NCBI GenBank assembly: GCA_021826035.1
Contig: JAKBBE010000020.1
Location: forward strand, 1 to 36,441
DNA: 36,441 bases
Reading direction: 5' to 3'
Source: Pseudomonadota bacterium
GTDB lineage: Bacteria; Pseudomonadota; Gammaproteobacteria; Steroidobacterales; Steroidobacteraceae
The notes under the pieces are model-generated. The model saw only the letters and a program-made list of their open reading frames with translations. It made no database searches and was not told the origin of the DNA. The stretch's first letter is position 1; the number at the start of each line of letters is the position of its first letter. Shown here piece by piece: positions 1-15,654 of the stretch. The translations under genes and the position numbers were made by a program.

Positions 1-108
1 GAGTCCGACGGCGAGCGGGCCGTCGACCTTCAGCGCGAGCAGCACCCGGGCGGCGCCGCTGAGCGTGCGGCGCGTGCGCGAATCCGTCGAGAATTCTTCG
101 TGAATCAT
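1..108 (-). CDS. rodA: RodA, 5' end only (partial)
   Basis: RodA is the SEDS-family peptidoglycan glycosyltransferase that works with PBP2 in the elongasome at the inner membrane. Only the first 36 codons lie in the window. The reading frame starts at an ATG whose last bases overlap the mrdA stop (ATGA). It encodes a short polar, Arg/Thr-rich lead followed by KVDGPLAVGL, which resembles the segment just before the first membrane helix of RodA proteins. Position directly after mrdA matches the usual mrdA-rodA (mrdAB) order and supports the identity more than the short sequence does. No catalytic residue is visible. Confidence 0.8.
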   Translation of the reverse strand, partial: MIHEEFSTDSRTRRTLSGAARVLLALKVDGPLAVGL

Positions 109-2105
109 GGTGCGGCGGCCCGCTGCTCCGGGGTCATGTGGGGGTCGACGCCCGGCATCACGCGCGCCTTCAGGCCCGCCGGCTCCGAGAACGGACCGTG
201 CCCGGGGTGCGCCAGGAGCTTGCCGTCGGGACCGAGCAGGTACGCATCCATCAGTTTGTGCGCAATGGGCGCCGCGCCCGTCGAACCCCAGCCGGCATGC
301 TCGACCAGCACCGCCACGGCAATCCGTGGCGCGTTGGCCGGTGCGAACGCAATGAACCAGGCATCGTCACGCAGCTGCTTGAGGGTCTTCTGCGCATGAT
401 ACGACCCTTCGTTGGCGTAGCCCTTGGCGCCCTCGCGCACCAGCTGCGCCGTGCCGGTCTTGCCCGCGATGGGGTAGGTGCTGTTGTGCATCTCCCAATA
501 TGCGGTGCCCTTCGGCTGGGTGGTCACCCCGACCATGGCCTTGATCACGACCTTCCAGGCCGCGGGGCTGATCTGGGTGAGGTTGCCGTTGAGCACCGGG
601 CGCTTCCAGTGAATCTGGTCGGTGCGCGGATTGCGCAACCCCGTCACCAGGCGCGGCTCGTAACTCCGGCCGCGGGTGGCGAGCATGGCGGTGTAGTGCG
701 CCATCTGCAGCGGGGTGACCAGAAAGTACCCCTGGCCGATGCCGAGAATCACCGTGTCGCCCGGGAACCACTCGCCCTGGGCGGGGCTGGCGAACTGGCG
801 GCGCTTCCAGGCGCGTGAGGGCACCAGGCCGCGGTCCTCCCCGGGGATGTCGATGCCGGTGCGGTGGCCGAAGCCGAACTCCGGCAGCCAGGAGGAGATC
901 CGATCGATGCCCATCAGGTGGGCGAGCCGGTAGAAATACACGTCGCACGACATGATGATGGCCGTGCGCATGGTCATCTCGCCGCAGTATTCGTGATTCG
1001 CGTTGTGGTAGAGGTGAGCGCTGCCGGGCAAGTGATACGCGTAGCCGGACAGCACTTTCTGGTGTGCGTCGATCACCCCGTCGCTCAGCGCTCCCAATGC
1101 GAGCGCGGGCTTGACCGTCGAGCCTGAGGGTAGCTGCGCACGCAGCGTGCGGTTGAACAGCGGGCGGCGCGGGTCATCGATCAGCGCCTGATATTCCTTC
1201 TCGGTGATGCCGCGGGCGAACAGGTTCGGGTTGAAGGCCGGAGAGCTGGCCATCACGATCACATCCCCCGTCCACGGATCGATCGCCACCACCGCTCCGT
1301 CCTGTCCCTTGAGCAGCTGCTCGGCGAGCCGCTGCAGCTTCAGGTCGAGCGAGAGGACGACGTCATCGCCCGGGACCGGCGCCTTGAAGTGCAGCTCCTT
1401 GCCGAGCACCCCGGGGCGGCGTACCGGCCGACCGAGCGCATCGACCAGCGTCTGGCGATAGCCGTTGGTGCCGTGCAGGTCCTTCTCATACGTTGCCTCG
1501 ACCCCGGTCTGGCCGATCACCGCCGTACCGGCGTATTCGGCCGGATTCAGGTGCGCCAGCTCGCTGGCGCTGATGGTGCCCACGTAGCCGACCGCATCGA
1601 CCGCGAGCGTTCCGAAGGGGTACCAGCGTGCCTGGCGGGAACTGATGTCGATGCCGGGGAACTCGTAGCGGCGTACCGCGAAACGTCCCACTTCGTGGGC
1701 CGAGAGGTCGAGGCGGATCGGAAAGGTGTCAAAGCGCTCGTGCGAGGCAATGGTGCGCATCAGCTGCGGGAGGTCGCTCTGCTGCAGCAGGCCGATCCGC
1801 ACCAGGTGCTCGAGCTCATCCTTCAGGTCCGGCGCCTCATCGGGCGTCAGGTCCAGATCGAAGGTCGGGCGGTTCGAGGCGATCACCTCGCCGTTACGAT
1901 CGAGGATCAGTCCGCGCGCCGCCGGGATCGGCAGCGTGCGCACGCCGTTGTCCAGCGACAGCACGTCGTAGTAATGATGGCGCAGGACCTGCAGGTAATA
2001 GAGGCGCCCGAGCACGGCGAGCACCGAGAGCACCATCACGGCGCCGGCGAACCACGCACGGCGGTTGAACATCCGCTGCTCGCGCCAGTGATCCTTGATC
2101 CGCAC
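105..2105 (-). CDS. mrdA: Penicillin-binding protein 2 (elongation transpeptidase)
   Basis: PBP2 is the inner-membrane D,D-transpeptidase that cross-links peptidoglycan during cell elongation, together with RodA and MreBCD. The 666-residue product has one N-terminal membrane helix (about residues 13-35), a dimerisation/pedestal region, and a transpeptidase domain with all three motifs: STVK with Ser329, SCD at 386-388 and KTGT beginning at Lys549. The E. coli active-site serine is Ser330, so length and register fit well. I chose the GTG at 2105 because it lies 27 bases after the mreD stop, has GGAG upstream, and gives the usual short cytoplasmic tail. A longer frame starting inside mreD exists but adds a sequence unlike PBP2. 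Its stop overlaps the rodA start. Confidence 0.95.
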   Translation of the reverse strand: MRIKDHWREQRMFNRRAWFAGAVMVLSVLAVLGRLYYLQVLRHHYYDVLSLDNGVRTLPIPAARGLILDRNGEVIASNRPTFDLDLTPDEAPDLKDELEHLVRIGLLQQSDLPQLMRTIASHERFDTFPIRLDLSAHEVGRFAVRRYEFPGIDISSRQARWYPFGTLAVDAVGYVGTISASELAHLNPAEYAGTAVIGQTGVEATYEKDLHGTNGYRQTLVDALGRPVRRPGVLGKELHFKAPVPGDDVVLSLDLKLQRLAEQLLKGQDGAVVAIDPWTGDVIVMASSPAFNPNLFARGITEKEYQALIDDPRRPLFNRTLRAQLPSGSTVKPALALGALSDGVIDAHQKVLSGYAYHLPGSAHLYHNANHEYCGEMTMRTAIIMSCDVYFYRLAHLMGIDRISSWLPEFGFGHRTGIDIPGEDRGLVPSRAWKRRQFASPAQGEWFPGDTVILGIGQGYFLVTPLQMAHYTAMLATRGRSYEPRLVTGLRNPRTDQIHWKRPVLNGNLTQISPAAWKVVIKAMVGVTTQPKGTAYWEMHNSTYPIAGKTGTAQLVREGAKGYANEGSYHAQKTLKQLRDDAWFIAFAPANAPRIAVAVLVEHAGWGSTGAAPIAHKLMDAYLLGPDGKLLAHPGHGPFSEPAGLKARVMPGVDPHMTPEQRAAAP

Positions 2106-2131
2106 GGGGGTTAGGTCTCCAGGGGCGACCG

Positions 2132-2605
2132 TCAGGTGCGCGGGCGGTAGGTGCGCGCGAGCGCACCGGCGAGCGGCGCCCACACCAGTGCACCGGTGAA
2201 CGCCGGTATCCAGCGCAGCGGTGTGGTGAGCGGGTGACCGCTCCAGCCGTCGATCGCCCAGAGCACGAACTGGTACAGCGCGAGCACCGCCAGCACCACC
2301 AGCGATTGCTGCATCAGCGGCTTGGTGCGAATGCGCTGGTGCTCACGTACTCCGAGGTAGGCGACCAGCGCGACGGCAAGTGCATGCTCGCCGAGCACCG
2401 GCCCCTGGAAGGCATCGAGGAGCAGTCCGCACACCCAGCCGAGACCGATGCCGGCGCTGCGTGGGGTCTGGATCGCCCAGTAGAACACCACCAGGACCAG
2501 GAAGTCCGGCCGCGCCACCGCCAGCCACGAGGGCAGCGGCAGCAGCGTCAGCAGCAGCGCAACCAGCACCGACTTGAAGATGGCTCCGCCCGGGGAGGTG
2601 CTCAT
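2132..2605 (-). CDS. mreD: Rod shape-determining membrane protein MreD
   Basis: MreD is a small integral membrane protein of the elongasome that links MreC to the synthesis enzymes. The 157-residue product is almost entirely hydrophobic helices (at least five) with a basic C-terminus ending RTYRPRT, typical of MreD. The ATG at 2605 overlaps the mreC stop as ATGA, which suggests translational coupling. A much longer open frame to 3184 exists only because the GC-rich mreC gene leaves it open. Order between mreC and mrdA is the standard one. Confidence 0.92.
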   Translation of the reverse strand: MSTSPGGAIFKSVLVALLLTLLPLPSWLAVARPDFLVLVVFYWAIQTPRSAGIGLGWVCGLLLDAFQGPVLGEHALAVALVAYLGVREHQRIRTKPLMQQSLVVLAVLALYQFVLWAIDGWSGHPLTTPLRWIPAFTGALVWAPLAGALARTYRPRT

Positions 2606-3702
2606 GGCGTCCTCGGCGGCGAAGCGACGGGTTTGAGCGGGCGCGCGGTCGGCTTCGCGGCGGGTGTTCCGGGGGGCGGTGCACTCGCTGCGGGCGTGCC
2701 CGCAGGCGCGCCGCTCCCCGCTGCGCCTGCTGCGGGGCTGCCGGCGGCCGGCGGTGTGCACAGCGGCGGGGCGGGCGGCGGCGGTGGCGCGAGCGGCTGC
2801 GCACCCGCCGTGCCCGTGGGCAGCTGCCGCGGGTTCGGCGGCGCCGGGGCGGCCGGGCTGCCGGGCCGGAACCACAGCAGCATCACCGCCCGGTCGGTCT
2901 GCAGGTGCGCGAACGGCTGCGCGATCACCTGGCTCATCCGCTGGATCGCCCCGCGGTGGATCTGCGTGATGCGGGCCACCGGATAGCCCGCGGGGAAGAT
3001 GCCGCCGAGCCCCGAGGTGACCAGTTCGTCGCCGACCTTCACGTCGGCATTGGCGGGCAGGTACGGCAGTGCGAGCGCATTCGGGTCCCCGGTGCCGACC
3101 GCAATGGTGCGAAAGCCGGTGCGTGCGATCTGCACCGGCAAGTCGTGTTCCGGATCGGTGATGAGCAGCACATCGGCGCTCCACGGCCCGACGTGCATGG
3201 TCTGGCCGACCACCCCGTAGTCATCGAGCACGGCCTGGTTGCGGAACACTCCATTGCGGGTGCCGCGGTCGATCAGGACGCGCTGGCGCAGCCGACCGAG
3301 CTCGATGTCGACGATGTCCGCCGGCAGCCAACGCTCGGCGACCGGTGGCACGGCGTGCTTCAGACCGAGCAGCGCCGCGTTCTGCCGCGCCAGCGCGTCA
3401 AAGCGCAGCGTGCGCACCTCCAGGGTGCGCATGCGGGTGCGCAGGGTGCGGTTTTCCGCCTCCAGCGTCGCCCGCGAGGCAAAGGAGCGCTGCAGCCAGT
3501 GCCACCCCGCGACCGGGGCATTCACCGCCACTTCCACCGGGTAGGTGAGCGTCTGCAGCACGTAACGAGCCCGCTCCAGCACGTCCATGCGCTGGTCGAG
3601 CACCATGATGACGATGGAGGCGAGCGCGTAGAGCGTGAAGCGGAACCCCGGGGAGCCCCCGCGACTGTACGGCGATCCGCTCCGGGTGCCGAAACCGGCC
3701 AC
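2602..3702 (-). CDS. mreC: Rod shape-determining protein MreC
   Basis: MreC is a bitopic, periplasm-facing scaffold that activates PBP2/RodA and connects them to MreB. The product has a short basic N-terminus, one membrane helix (about 21-36), a coiled-coil stretch (about 75-112), and the two-lobed beta-barrel core (about 125-278) with the conserved GVVGQ and TSGLGGIFPAGYPV segments. Residues about 280-366 form a long Pro/Ala-rich tail with almost no other composition, much longer than in E. coli MreC and probably disordered in the periplasm. The start is 12 bases after the mreB stop. Confidence 0.95.
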   Translation of the reverse strand: MAGFGTRSGSPYSRGGSPGFRFTLYALASIVIMVLDQRMDVLERARYVLQTLTYPVEVAVNAPVAGWHWLQRSFASRATLEAENRTLRTRMRTLEVRTLRFDALARQNAALLGLKHAVPPVAERWLPADIVDIELGRLRQRVLIDRGTRNGVFRNQAVLDDYGVVGQTMHVGPWSADVLLITDPEHDLPVQIARTGFRTIAVGTGDPNALALPYLPANADVKVGDELVTSGLGGIFPAGYPVARITQIHRGAIQRMSQVIAQPFAHLQTDRAVMLLWFRPGSPAAPAPPNPRQLPTGTAGAQPLAPPPPPAPPLCTPPAAGSPAAGAAGSGAPAGTPAASAPPPGTPAAKPTARPLKPVASPPRTP

Positions 3703-3713
3703 GGGGCGCGCGG

Positions 3714-4811
<1,098 letters not shown>

Positions 4812-4827
4812 CTACAAAGTGGCGCGT

Positions 4828-4856
4828 AATCTAGCAACCGATAGCACATTGAGCAA
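4828..4856 (-). promoter_or_regulatory. Candidate sigma-70 promoter of mreB
   Basis: Read on the minus strand, TTGCTC (4856-4851) and TAGATT (4833-4828) are separated by exactly 17 bases. Each matches four of six consensus positions. A GC-rich ACGCGCC discriminator follows. The predicted transcript would start near 4821, giving an untranslated leader of about 64 bases before mreB. It lies in the only non-coding gap upstream of the operon. Confidence 0.5.
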
Positions 4857-4865
4857 GGCAACATG

Positions 4866-4871
4866 TATGAT
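4866..4871 (+). promoter_or_regulatory. Candidate -10 element for gatCAB
   Basis: TATGAT matches the -10 consensus at five of six positions and sits 35 bases before the gatC ATG at 4906. No good -35 box is found 16-18 bases upstream. If used, transcription would begin near 4878, which rules out the in-frame upstream ATG at 4867 as the gatC start. Confidence 0.3.
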
Positions 4872-4905
4872 TTCGAGCCCAATTCACGCCGCGCCCGAAG
4901 CACCC

Positions 4906-5196
4906 ATGGCCCTGACCCGCGAGCAAGTCCAAAACATCGCCCACCTGGCCCGCCTCGAGCTCGAGCCGGCCGCGATCCCGCGCCTCCAGCAGAACCTCTC
5001 GAGCATCCTCGATTTCATCAGCGAGCTCGATCGGGCCGAGACCGCGGGCGTGCCGCCCATGTCCCATCCGCTGCCGGGACTGACCCAGCGGTTGCGTGCC
5101 GATGCGGTCACCGAGACCGACGAGCGTGAGCTGTACCAGAAAAACGCCCCGCAGGTGGCCGCCGGGCTCTACCTGGTGCCCAAGGTCATTGAATGA
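4906..5196 (+). CDS. gatC: Asp-tRNA(Asn)/Glu-tRNA(Gln) amidotransferase subunit C
   Basis: GatC is the small subunit that wraps around and stabilises the GatA-GatB interface in the transamidosome. The 96-residue product begins [19 protein letters not shown], the conserved N-terminal helix of GatC, and contains the [10 protein letters not shown] and YQKNAPQ segments of the family. Length is normal (about 95). In-frame upstream ATGs at 4750 and 4867 would add 52 or 13 unrelated residues, so I chose 4906 although its Shine-Dalgarno (GAAG) is weak. First gene of gatC-gatA-gatB. Confidence 0.92.
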   Translation: MALTREQVQNIAHLARLELEPAAIPRLQQNLSSILDFISELDRAETAGVPPMSHPLPGLTQRLRADAVTETDERELYQKNAPQVAAGLYLVPKVIE

Positions 5197-5212
5197 GGCC
5201 GCCGAAGCCGTG

Positions 5213-6663
5213 ATGCACCGTCAAACCCTCACTCAGCTCGCGGCCGATCTGCGCGCCCGCAGAGTCTCCAGCGTCGAACTGGTGCGTGCGTTCCTGGCGC
5301 GCATCGAGGCGAGCCAGAGCGCCCTGAACGCCTTCGTCACGGTCACGGCCGAGCAGGCGCTCGCGCAGGCCGAGGCCGCCGACCGGGCGCTCGGGGCCGG
5401 TCGCGGCGGGCCGCTCGAGGGCGTGCCGTTCGGGCACAAGGATCTCTTCTGCACCGCCGGGGTGCGCACCACCTGCGGCTCGCGCATGCTCGAGAACTTC
5501 ATCTCGCCCTACGATGCCACCGTGGTGAGCCGGCTGAAGGCCGCCGGCGCGGTGATGCTCGGCAAACTCAACATGGATGAGTTCGCCATGGGCTCCTCGA
5601 ACGAGACCAGCTACTTCGGTCCGGTGCGCAACCCCTGGAACCCCGCACTGGTGCCCGGGGGCTCCTCGGGCGGCTCGGCGGCGGCCGTCGCCGCGCGACT
5701 GCTGCCGGCCGCCACCGCGACCGATACCGGGGGCTCGATTCGCCAGCCCGCCGCCTTCTGCGGGGTCACCGGCATCAAGCCGACCTACGGTCGCGTTTCG
5801 CGCTACGGCATGATCGCCTTCGCCTCGAGCCTCGATCAGGGCGGGGTCATTGCCGCGAGCGCCGAGGACGCCGCACGGGTGCTGCGCGAGATGGCCGGGT
5901 TCGATCCGCGCGACTCGACCAGCGTCGATGCGCCGGTGCCCGATTACCTCGCCGGGCTCGAGCAGCCGCTCCAGGGCCTGAAAATTGGCCTGCTCAAGGA
6001 GTTCTTCGACACCGGGCTCGACCCGGCGTACGAACGCTGCGTGCGCGAGGCGATCGGAGTGTTCGAGCGGCTCGGGGCGAGTGTGCGCGAGATCAGTCTG
6101 CCGAACATCCCGCTGTCGGTGCCCGTGTACTACGTAGTGGCTCCGGCGGAGTGCTCCTCGAACCTCGCACGCTACGACGGGGTGCGCTTCGGGCACCGCT
6201 GCGCCGAGGCGCGCGACCTGGAGGACCTGTACAAGCGCTCCCGCTCCGAGGGCTTCGGCGCCGAGGTGCAGCGACGCATCATGACCGGCACTTACGTGCT
6301 CTCGGCCGGTTACTACGACGCGTACTACCTCAAGGCGCAGCGTGTGCGCCGCCTGATCACCGCGGACTTCGCCCGCGCCTTCGGCGAGGTGGACCTGCTG
6401 ATGGGGCCGACGACGCCCACGCCCGCGTTCGAGCTGGGCGCCAAGGTGGCCGATCCGATCACCATGTATCTGAACGACATTTACACCATCAGCGCGAACC
6501 TGGCCGGGCTGCCGGCGATGTCGGTCCCCTGCGGGTTCGCCGCGGGTCTGCCGGCCGGTCTGCAGATCATCGGGCCGCATTTCGCCGAGGAGCGCCTGCT
6601 CAACGCCGCGCACCGCTACCAGCGCGAGACCGACTGGCATCTGCGCATCCCGGAGGCGTACGC

Positions 6664-6667
<4 letters not shown>
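5213..6667 (+). CDS. gatA: Asp-tRNA(Asn)/Glu-tRNA(Gln) amidotransferase subunit A
   Basis: GatA is the glutaminase subunit: it releases ammonia from Gln or Asn and sends it to GatB to amidate mischarged tRNA. The 484-residue product is an amidase-signature enzyme with the Lys-Ser-Ser triad visible at Lys76 (FGHKD), Ser151 (GGSSGGS) and Ser175 (TDTGGS), a constant offset of three from the known S. aureus GatA residues 79/154/178. Start at the ATG at 5213; a GTG lies immediately before it. It begins 16 bases after gatC, and its stop overlaps the gatB start. Confidence 0.96.
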
Positions 6668-8103
<1,436 letters not shown>

Positions 8104-8134
8104 GTCGCGCCTGAGAATGCTCCATGCTGCGCGC

Positions 8135-9055
8135 ATGGACGCTGACACAGGTTACGACACGGTACGCCGCTTCCTCGTCGATGAGCAGCCGGTGCGCGGG
8201 CACTGGGTGCACCTCGAGGAGGCGTGGCGTGCGTTGCGCGCCAACGGCGAGTACCCGCCGGCGGTGCGCGCGTTGCTCGGTGAGGCCGTGGCCGCCTCGG
8301 TACTGCTCGCGGCAACGCTGAAGTTCCGCGGACGACTCACGCTGCAAATGCAGGGGCACGGGGCCGTCAGTCTGCTCGTTGCGCAATGCACCCACGAGTT
8401 CGGTGTGCGGGCCGTGGCGCATTACGACGACTCACTCGCCGCAGCGATCGACGCCGAGCGTTCCCCGGGCGAGACGTTCCGCGCGCTCGTGGGGGAGGGC
8501 GGCCGGTTCACCGTCACCATCGAGGCGGACGAGCGCAACCTGCGCTACCAGGGCATCGTGCCGCTCGCCGGGGAGTCGCTCGCGCAATCCCTGGAGGCGT
8601 ATTTCAGTGCCTCGGAGCAGCTGCCGACCTGCGTGCAGCTGGCCGCGGACGAGGCGCGCTGCGCCGGGTTGCTGGTGCAGAAGCTGCCGCAGTCCGAGGC
8701 GAGCGCCGGTGCCGAGGCGCTCTGGCAGTCCGTGCTGCGCGGCATGCAGCGGCTCGCGCCCGAGGCGCTGCTCGACACCGGCGTGGAGGCGGTGCTCGGC
8801 ACGGTGCTGCCCGAGCACGACGTGCGCCTCTTCAGCGGCTCGACCGTGACGTTCGAGTGCCGCTGCGGAGAAGGGCGGGTGACGTCGCTGCTGCGGGCGC
8901 TCGGAGCCGATGAGGTGCGCGAAATCCTCGCCGAGGAAGGCGCGGTCACCGTGACGTGCGAGTTCTGCCACCGCCCCTACCGGTTCGATGCGCAGGCCGT
9001 CGAGGCGCTGTTCACGGACAGCGGCGCGGCGGACGTGTCGGCCCTGATCCACTGA
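8135..9055 (+). CDS. hslO: Redox-regulated chaperone Hsp33
   Basis: Hsp33 is a cytoplasmic holdase chaperone switched on by oxidation and unfolding. The product (306 residues from this start) carries the C-terminal zinc redox switch as CRC (Cys242, Cys244) and CEFC (Cys275, Cys278), the family's CxC...CxxC pattern with about 30 residues between, plus the core segment ATLKFRGRLTLQMQG. I chose the ATG at 8135 because the lead before RRFL then matches the E. coli length. An ATG at 8117, six codons earlier, is also possible; neither has a clear Shine-Dalgarno. It follows gatB by about 31 bases and may be read through from it. Confidence 0.93.
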   Translation: MDADTGYDTVRRFLVDEQPVRGHWVHLEEAWRALRANGEYPPAVRALLGEAVAASVLLAATLKFRGRLTLQMQGHGAVSLLVAQCTHEFGVRAVAHYDDSLAAAIDAERSPGETFRALVGEGGRFTVTIEADERNLRYQGIVPLAGESLAQSLEAYFSASEQLPTCVQLAADEARCAGLLVQKLPQSEASAGAEALWQSVLRGMQRLAPEALLDTGVEAVLGTVLPEHDVRLFSGSTVTFECRCGEGRVTSLLRALGADEVREILAEEGAVTVTCEFCHRPYRFDAQAVEALFTDSGAADVSALIH

Positions 9056-9060
9056 CGTTC

Positions 9061-9086
9061 GGTGACCCGCCGATCGGCGGGTCACC
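9061..9086. terminator. Perfect 26-base palindrome after hslO
   Basis: Two 13-base arms (GGTGACCCGCCGA and its exact complement) meet with no spacer, five bases after the hslO stop. As RNA it would form a strong GC-rich hairpin that could end hslO transcription, but no U-tract follows. As DNA it is a perfect two-fold symmetric site 83 bases before the regulator gene and could be a binding site. I favour a terminator or RNA-stabilising hairpin. Confidence 0.5.
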
Positions 9087-9129
9087 CGGCACAATTTCTG
9101 AGTGATTCCCCGCGCCGCGGGATTATGCT

Positions 9130-9146
9130 ATCTTTTTATTAAAGAT
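9130..9146. promoter_or_regulatory. AT-rich inverted repeat, candidate ArsR-type operator
   Basis: ATCTTT and AAAGAT form a perfect 6-base inverted repeat around a 5-base TTATT centre, in the only strongly AT-rich stretch of this GC-rich neighbourhood. It ends 22 bases before the regulator's ATG. ArsR-family repressors usually bind such AT-rich imperfect palindromes over the promoter, so autoregulation and control of the following metF-metH genes is a reasonable inference. Confidence 0.45.
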
Positions 9147-9168
9147 TTGTGCAATTCTTGAAATCCAC

Positions 9169-10077
9169 ATGCTGCCGTTCGACGATACCCTGCTCTGGCT
9201 GCGGGCTGCGGCCGAGGCGACCCGCCTGCGGCTGCTGGCGTTGTGTGCCGAGCGTGAGTTGAGCGTCTCAGATCTGGCCGAAGTGCTCGGCCAGAGCGAG
9301 CCGCGGGTCTCCCGGCATCTGCGCATCCTGACCGAGGGGGGTCTGGTCGAGCGGGTCCGCCAGGGGCAGTGGGTGCATTACCGTCTGGCGCACTCGACGC
9401 CGGCGGCGAATTTCGTGCGCGGCCTGCTCGGGCAGCTCGAGCGCAGCGATCCGGTGCTCGCGCAGGACCGAGAGCGCCTGCGGGCGCCCGGGGCGGCGCC
9501 GGGCGCCGCCCCGGCCGTCTCGCGTCTCGGGCGCGAGTTGCGCGCCGTGCTGGAGGCGGAGATGACGCCGCCGCCGGCCTCGGTGTTGCTGATCGGCGTC
9601 GAGCATCCGGAGCTGCTGCTCAGCGTGGCGGAGCGTGCCGGGCAATGCACCGCGCTCGCGCATTCGCGCCGCGCGGCGCAGGCGGCTCGCGCGACGCTGG
9701 CGCGGTTGCGGCGGGCGTGCCGGATCGTTCAGGCCACCGGTGCCGAGGGGATCAGCACCCAGGACGTGCAGCGCCTCGGCGCGCCGTTCGAGGCGGTGGT
9801 GATCGATCATCTGGCGCTTGCGGCCGGGGCGAGCCCGATGCTGCTCGCCACGGCGCGCGCGGTGCTCGTCCCGGGGGGGCGGCTGTGGTTGTTCGAGCGC
9901 TACCCGCCGGCGCTCGCCGAGCGGGTCGTCGAGCATCCTCTGGCCGGGCTGCGCCGGCGACTGACCGAGGCGCGCCTGGAGTGTCAGCGCATCCGGCCGA
10001 TCGAGGCGGACGGCCAGCACGTGCTCGGCGCCTCCGCCATCGCCGGCGGCGCACTTGCGGTGAGCCGTGTCGGTTGA
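9169..10077 (+). CDS. ArsR-family regulator fused to a methyltransferase-like domain
   Basis: The 302-residue product has an N-terminal winged helix of the ArsR type (about 5-85, with SDLAEVLGQSEPRVSRHLRIL as recognition helix). There are no metal-binding cysteines of the ELCVCDL type. After a Pro/Ala linker comes a Rossmann domain (about 130-300) resembling SAM-dependent methyltransferases (VLLIGVEHPELL, VIDHLALA, LVPGGRLWLFE), but with a degenerate GxGxG loop. Regulators of this layout, including SahR-type regulators that sense S-adenosylhomocysteine, control methionine-cycle genes. Placement 55 bases before metF-metH supports this. Whether it still methylates anything is doubtful. Confidence 0.85.
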   Translation: MLPFDDTLLWLRAAAEATRLRLLALCAERELSVSDLAEVLGQSEPRVSRHLRILTEGGLVERVRQGQWVHYRLAHSTPAANFVRGLLGQLERSDPVLAQDRERLRAPGAAPGAAPAVSRLGRELRAVLEAEMTPPPASVLLIGVEHPELLLSVAERAGQCTALAHSRRAAQAARATLARLRRACRIVQATGAEGISTQDVQRLGAPFEAVVIDHLALAAGASPMLLATARAVLVPGGRLWLFERYPPALAERVVEHPLAGLRRRLTEARLECQRIRPIEADGQHVLGASAIAGGALAVSRVG

Positions 10078-10125
10078 GTGGGATCGGCACACGCTGCGGC
10101 GAGGCGCCGCACATGACAGAGGTGA

Positions 10126-14812
<4,687 letters not shown>

Positions 14813-14819
<7 letters not shown>

Positions 14820-14837
14820 GCCGCTGCGGCTCAGCCG
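14813..14837. terminator. Hairpin containing both stop codons of convergent genes
   Basis: An 11-base perfect inverted repeat (CGGCTGAGCCG and its complement) with a CTG loop. The left arm contains the metH TGA (14817-14819) and the right arm contains the stop of the leftward membrane protein (14831-14833). It is symmetric, so it could end transcription or stabilise transcripts in both directions. There is no U-tract on either side. Confidence 0.6.
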
Positions 14838-15634
14838 GGCTTGCCGCTCTGGCGCAGCTCAAGATCGCTGAAGGTGTTCAGCACGATGGCGGTGAAGAAA
14901 ATCCCGCCCATCGCGAGCAGCGCCAGCATCACCGCCGCGATCAGCGCCCGCGCGGCCGGCTGATGGGTCGCGCCCGGCAGGATCAGTGCCGCCATGACTT
15001 CGGCGAAGAACAACACGGTGATGATGATCGAGGCGGCGATGGCGTAGAGCGCCAGCGTCCGCCACCAGTTGCCGCGGACCAGCCGCACACTGTACGCGAG
15101 GCTCTGCAGCACGCTCTTGTGGGTGAGCATGCGCGCCGGCAGAGCGAGGGAGAGCGCCACCAGCGCGTAGATCGAGGCGAGTAACATCACGCCGAACAGC
15201 GCCGAGCGATACGGTTCGATCAGCGAGAGCGGCCAGCTGAGCAGTGCCAGAATCAGCAGGTTGCCGAGCAGGATGATCGCCACGATGGCCGGCGTTTGCT
15301 TGAGCGCCTCGAGCAGGTCGGCAGGTCCGGCTGCGCGCCCGGCGGCCACGGTCGCCTGGCGCAGCAGCGTCGCCATCCAGAGGATGCAGAAGAGCAGATA
15401 CCCGACCGTGTACAGCGTGATCCACACCGGATCGTTCATCTGCGCGGCCGAGGGAATGAGCGGAGGCATCCGCCCGCGCGACAGTTCGTACAGCGTCGGC
15501 AGCTGCAGCAGTAAGATGGCCAACGAGCCGTACGGCATGCACTTCGGCAGCGTGGCGCGGAAGATCTTCAGGCTCGAGTCGAGCAGTTCCGCGAGCGTAC
15601 GCGGGCGTGTGGGAGGATAAAGTGTAATGGCCAT
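14831..15634 (-). CDS. Polytopic inner-membrane protein, function unknown
   Basis: The 267-residue product has about six predicted membrane helices separated by short loops. It begins with a soluble N-terminal segment (RTLAELLDSSLKIFRATLPK) seen in several uncharacterised gammaproteobacterial membrane proteins that precede a 'glycerophosphodiesterase membrane domain'-like fold. I see no catalytic motif. It converges on metH, sharing the hairpin over both stops, and is divergent from prmC with only about 20 bases between starts, so the two promoters must overlap the 5' ends of the genes. The longer open frame to 16216 is an antisense artefact of prmC. Confidence 0.85.
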   Translation of the reverse strand: MAITLYPPTRPRTLAELLDSSLKIFRATLPKCMPYGSLAILLLQLPTLYELSRGRMPPLIPSAAQMNDPVWITLYTVGYLLFCILWMATLLRQATVAAGRAAGPADLLEALKQTPAIVAIILLGNLLILALLSWPLSLIEPYRSALFGVMLLASIYALVALSLALPARMLTHKSVLQSLAYSVRLVRGNWWRTLALYAIAASIIITVLFFAEVMAALILPGATHQPAARALIAAVMLALLAMGGIFFTAIVLNTFSDLELRQSGKPG

Positions 15635-15654
15635 CCGCCAATCATAACTGTGCC

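Noticed and set aside
138..2114. Long plus-strand open frames across mrdA
   Set aside because: They are antisense to a clear PBP2 gene; GC-rich coding DNA leaves the opposite frames open, and the translations show no recognisable domains.
5186..6640. 484-codon open frame antisense to gatA
   Set aside because: It mirrors gatA almost exactly and its translation is Arg/Gly/His-rich with no motif; all catalytic residues belong to the plus strand.
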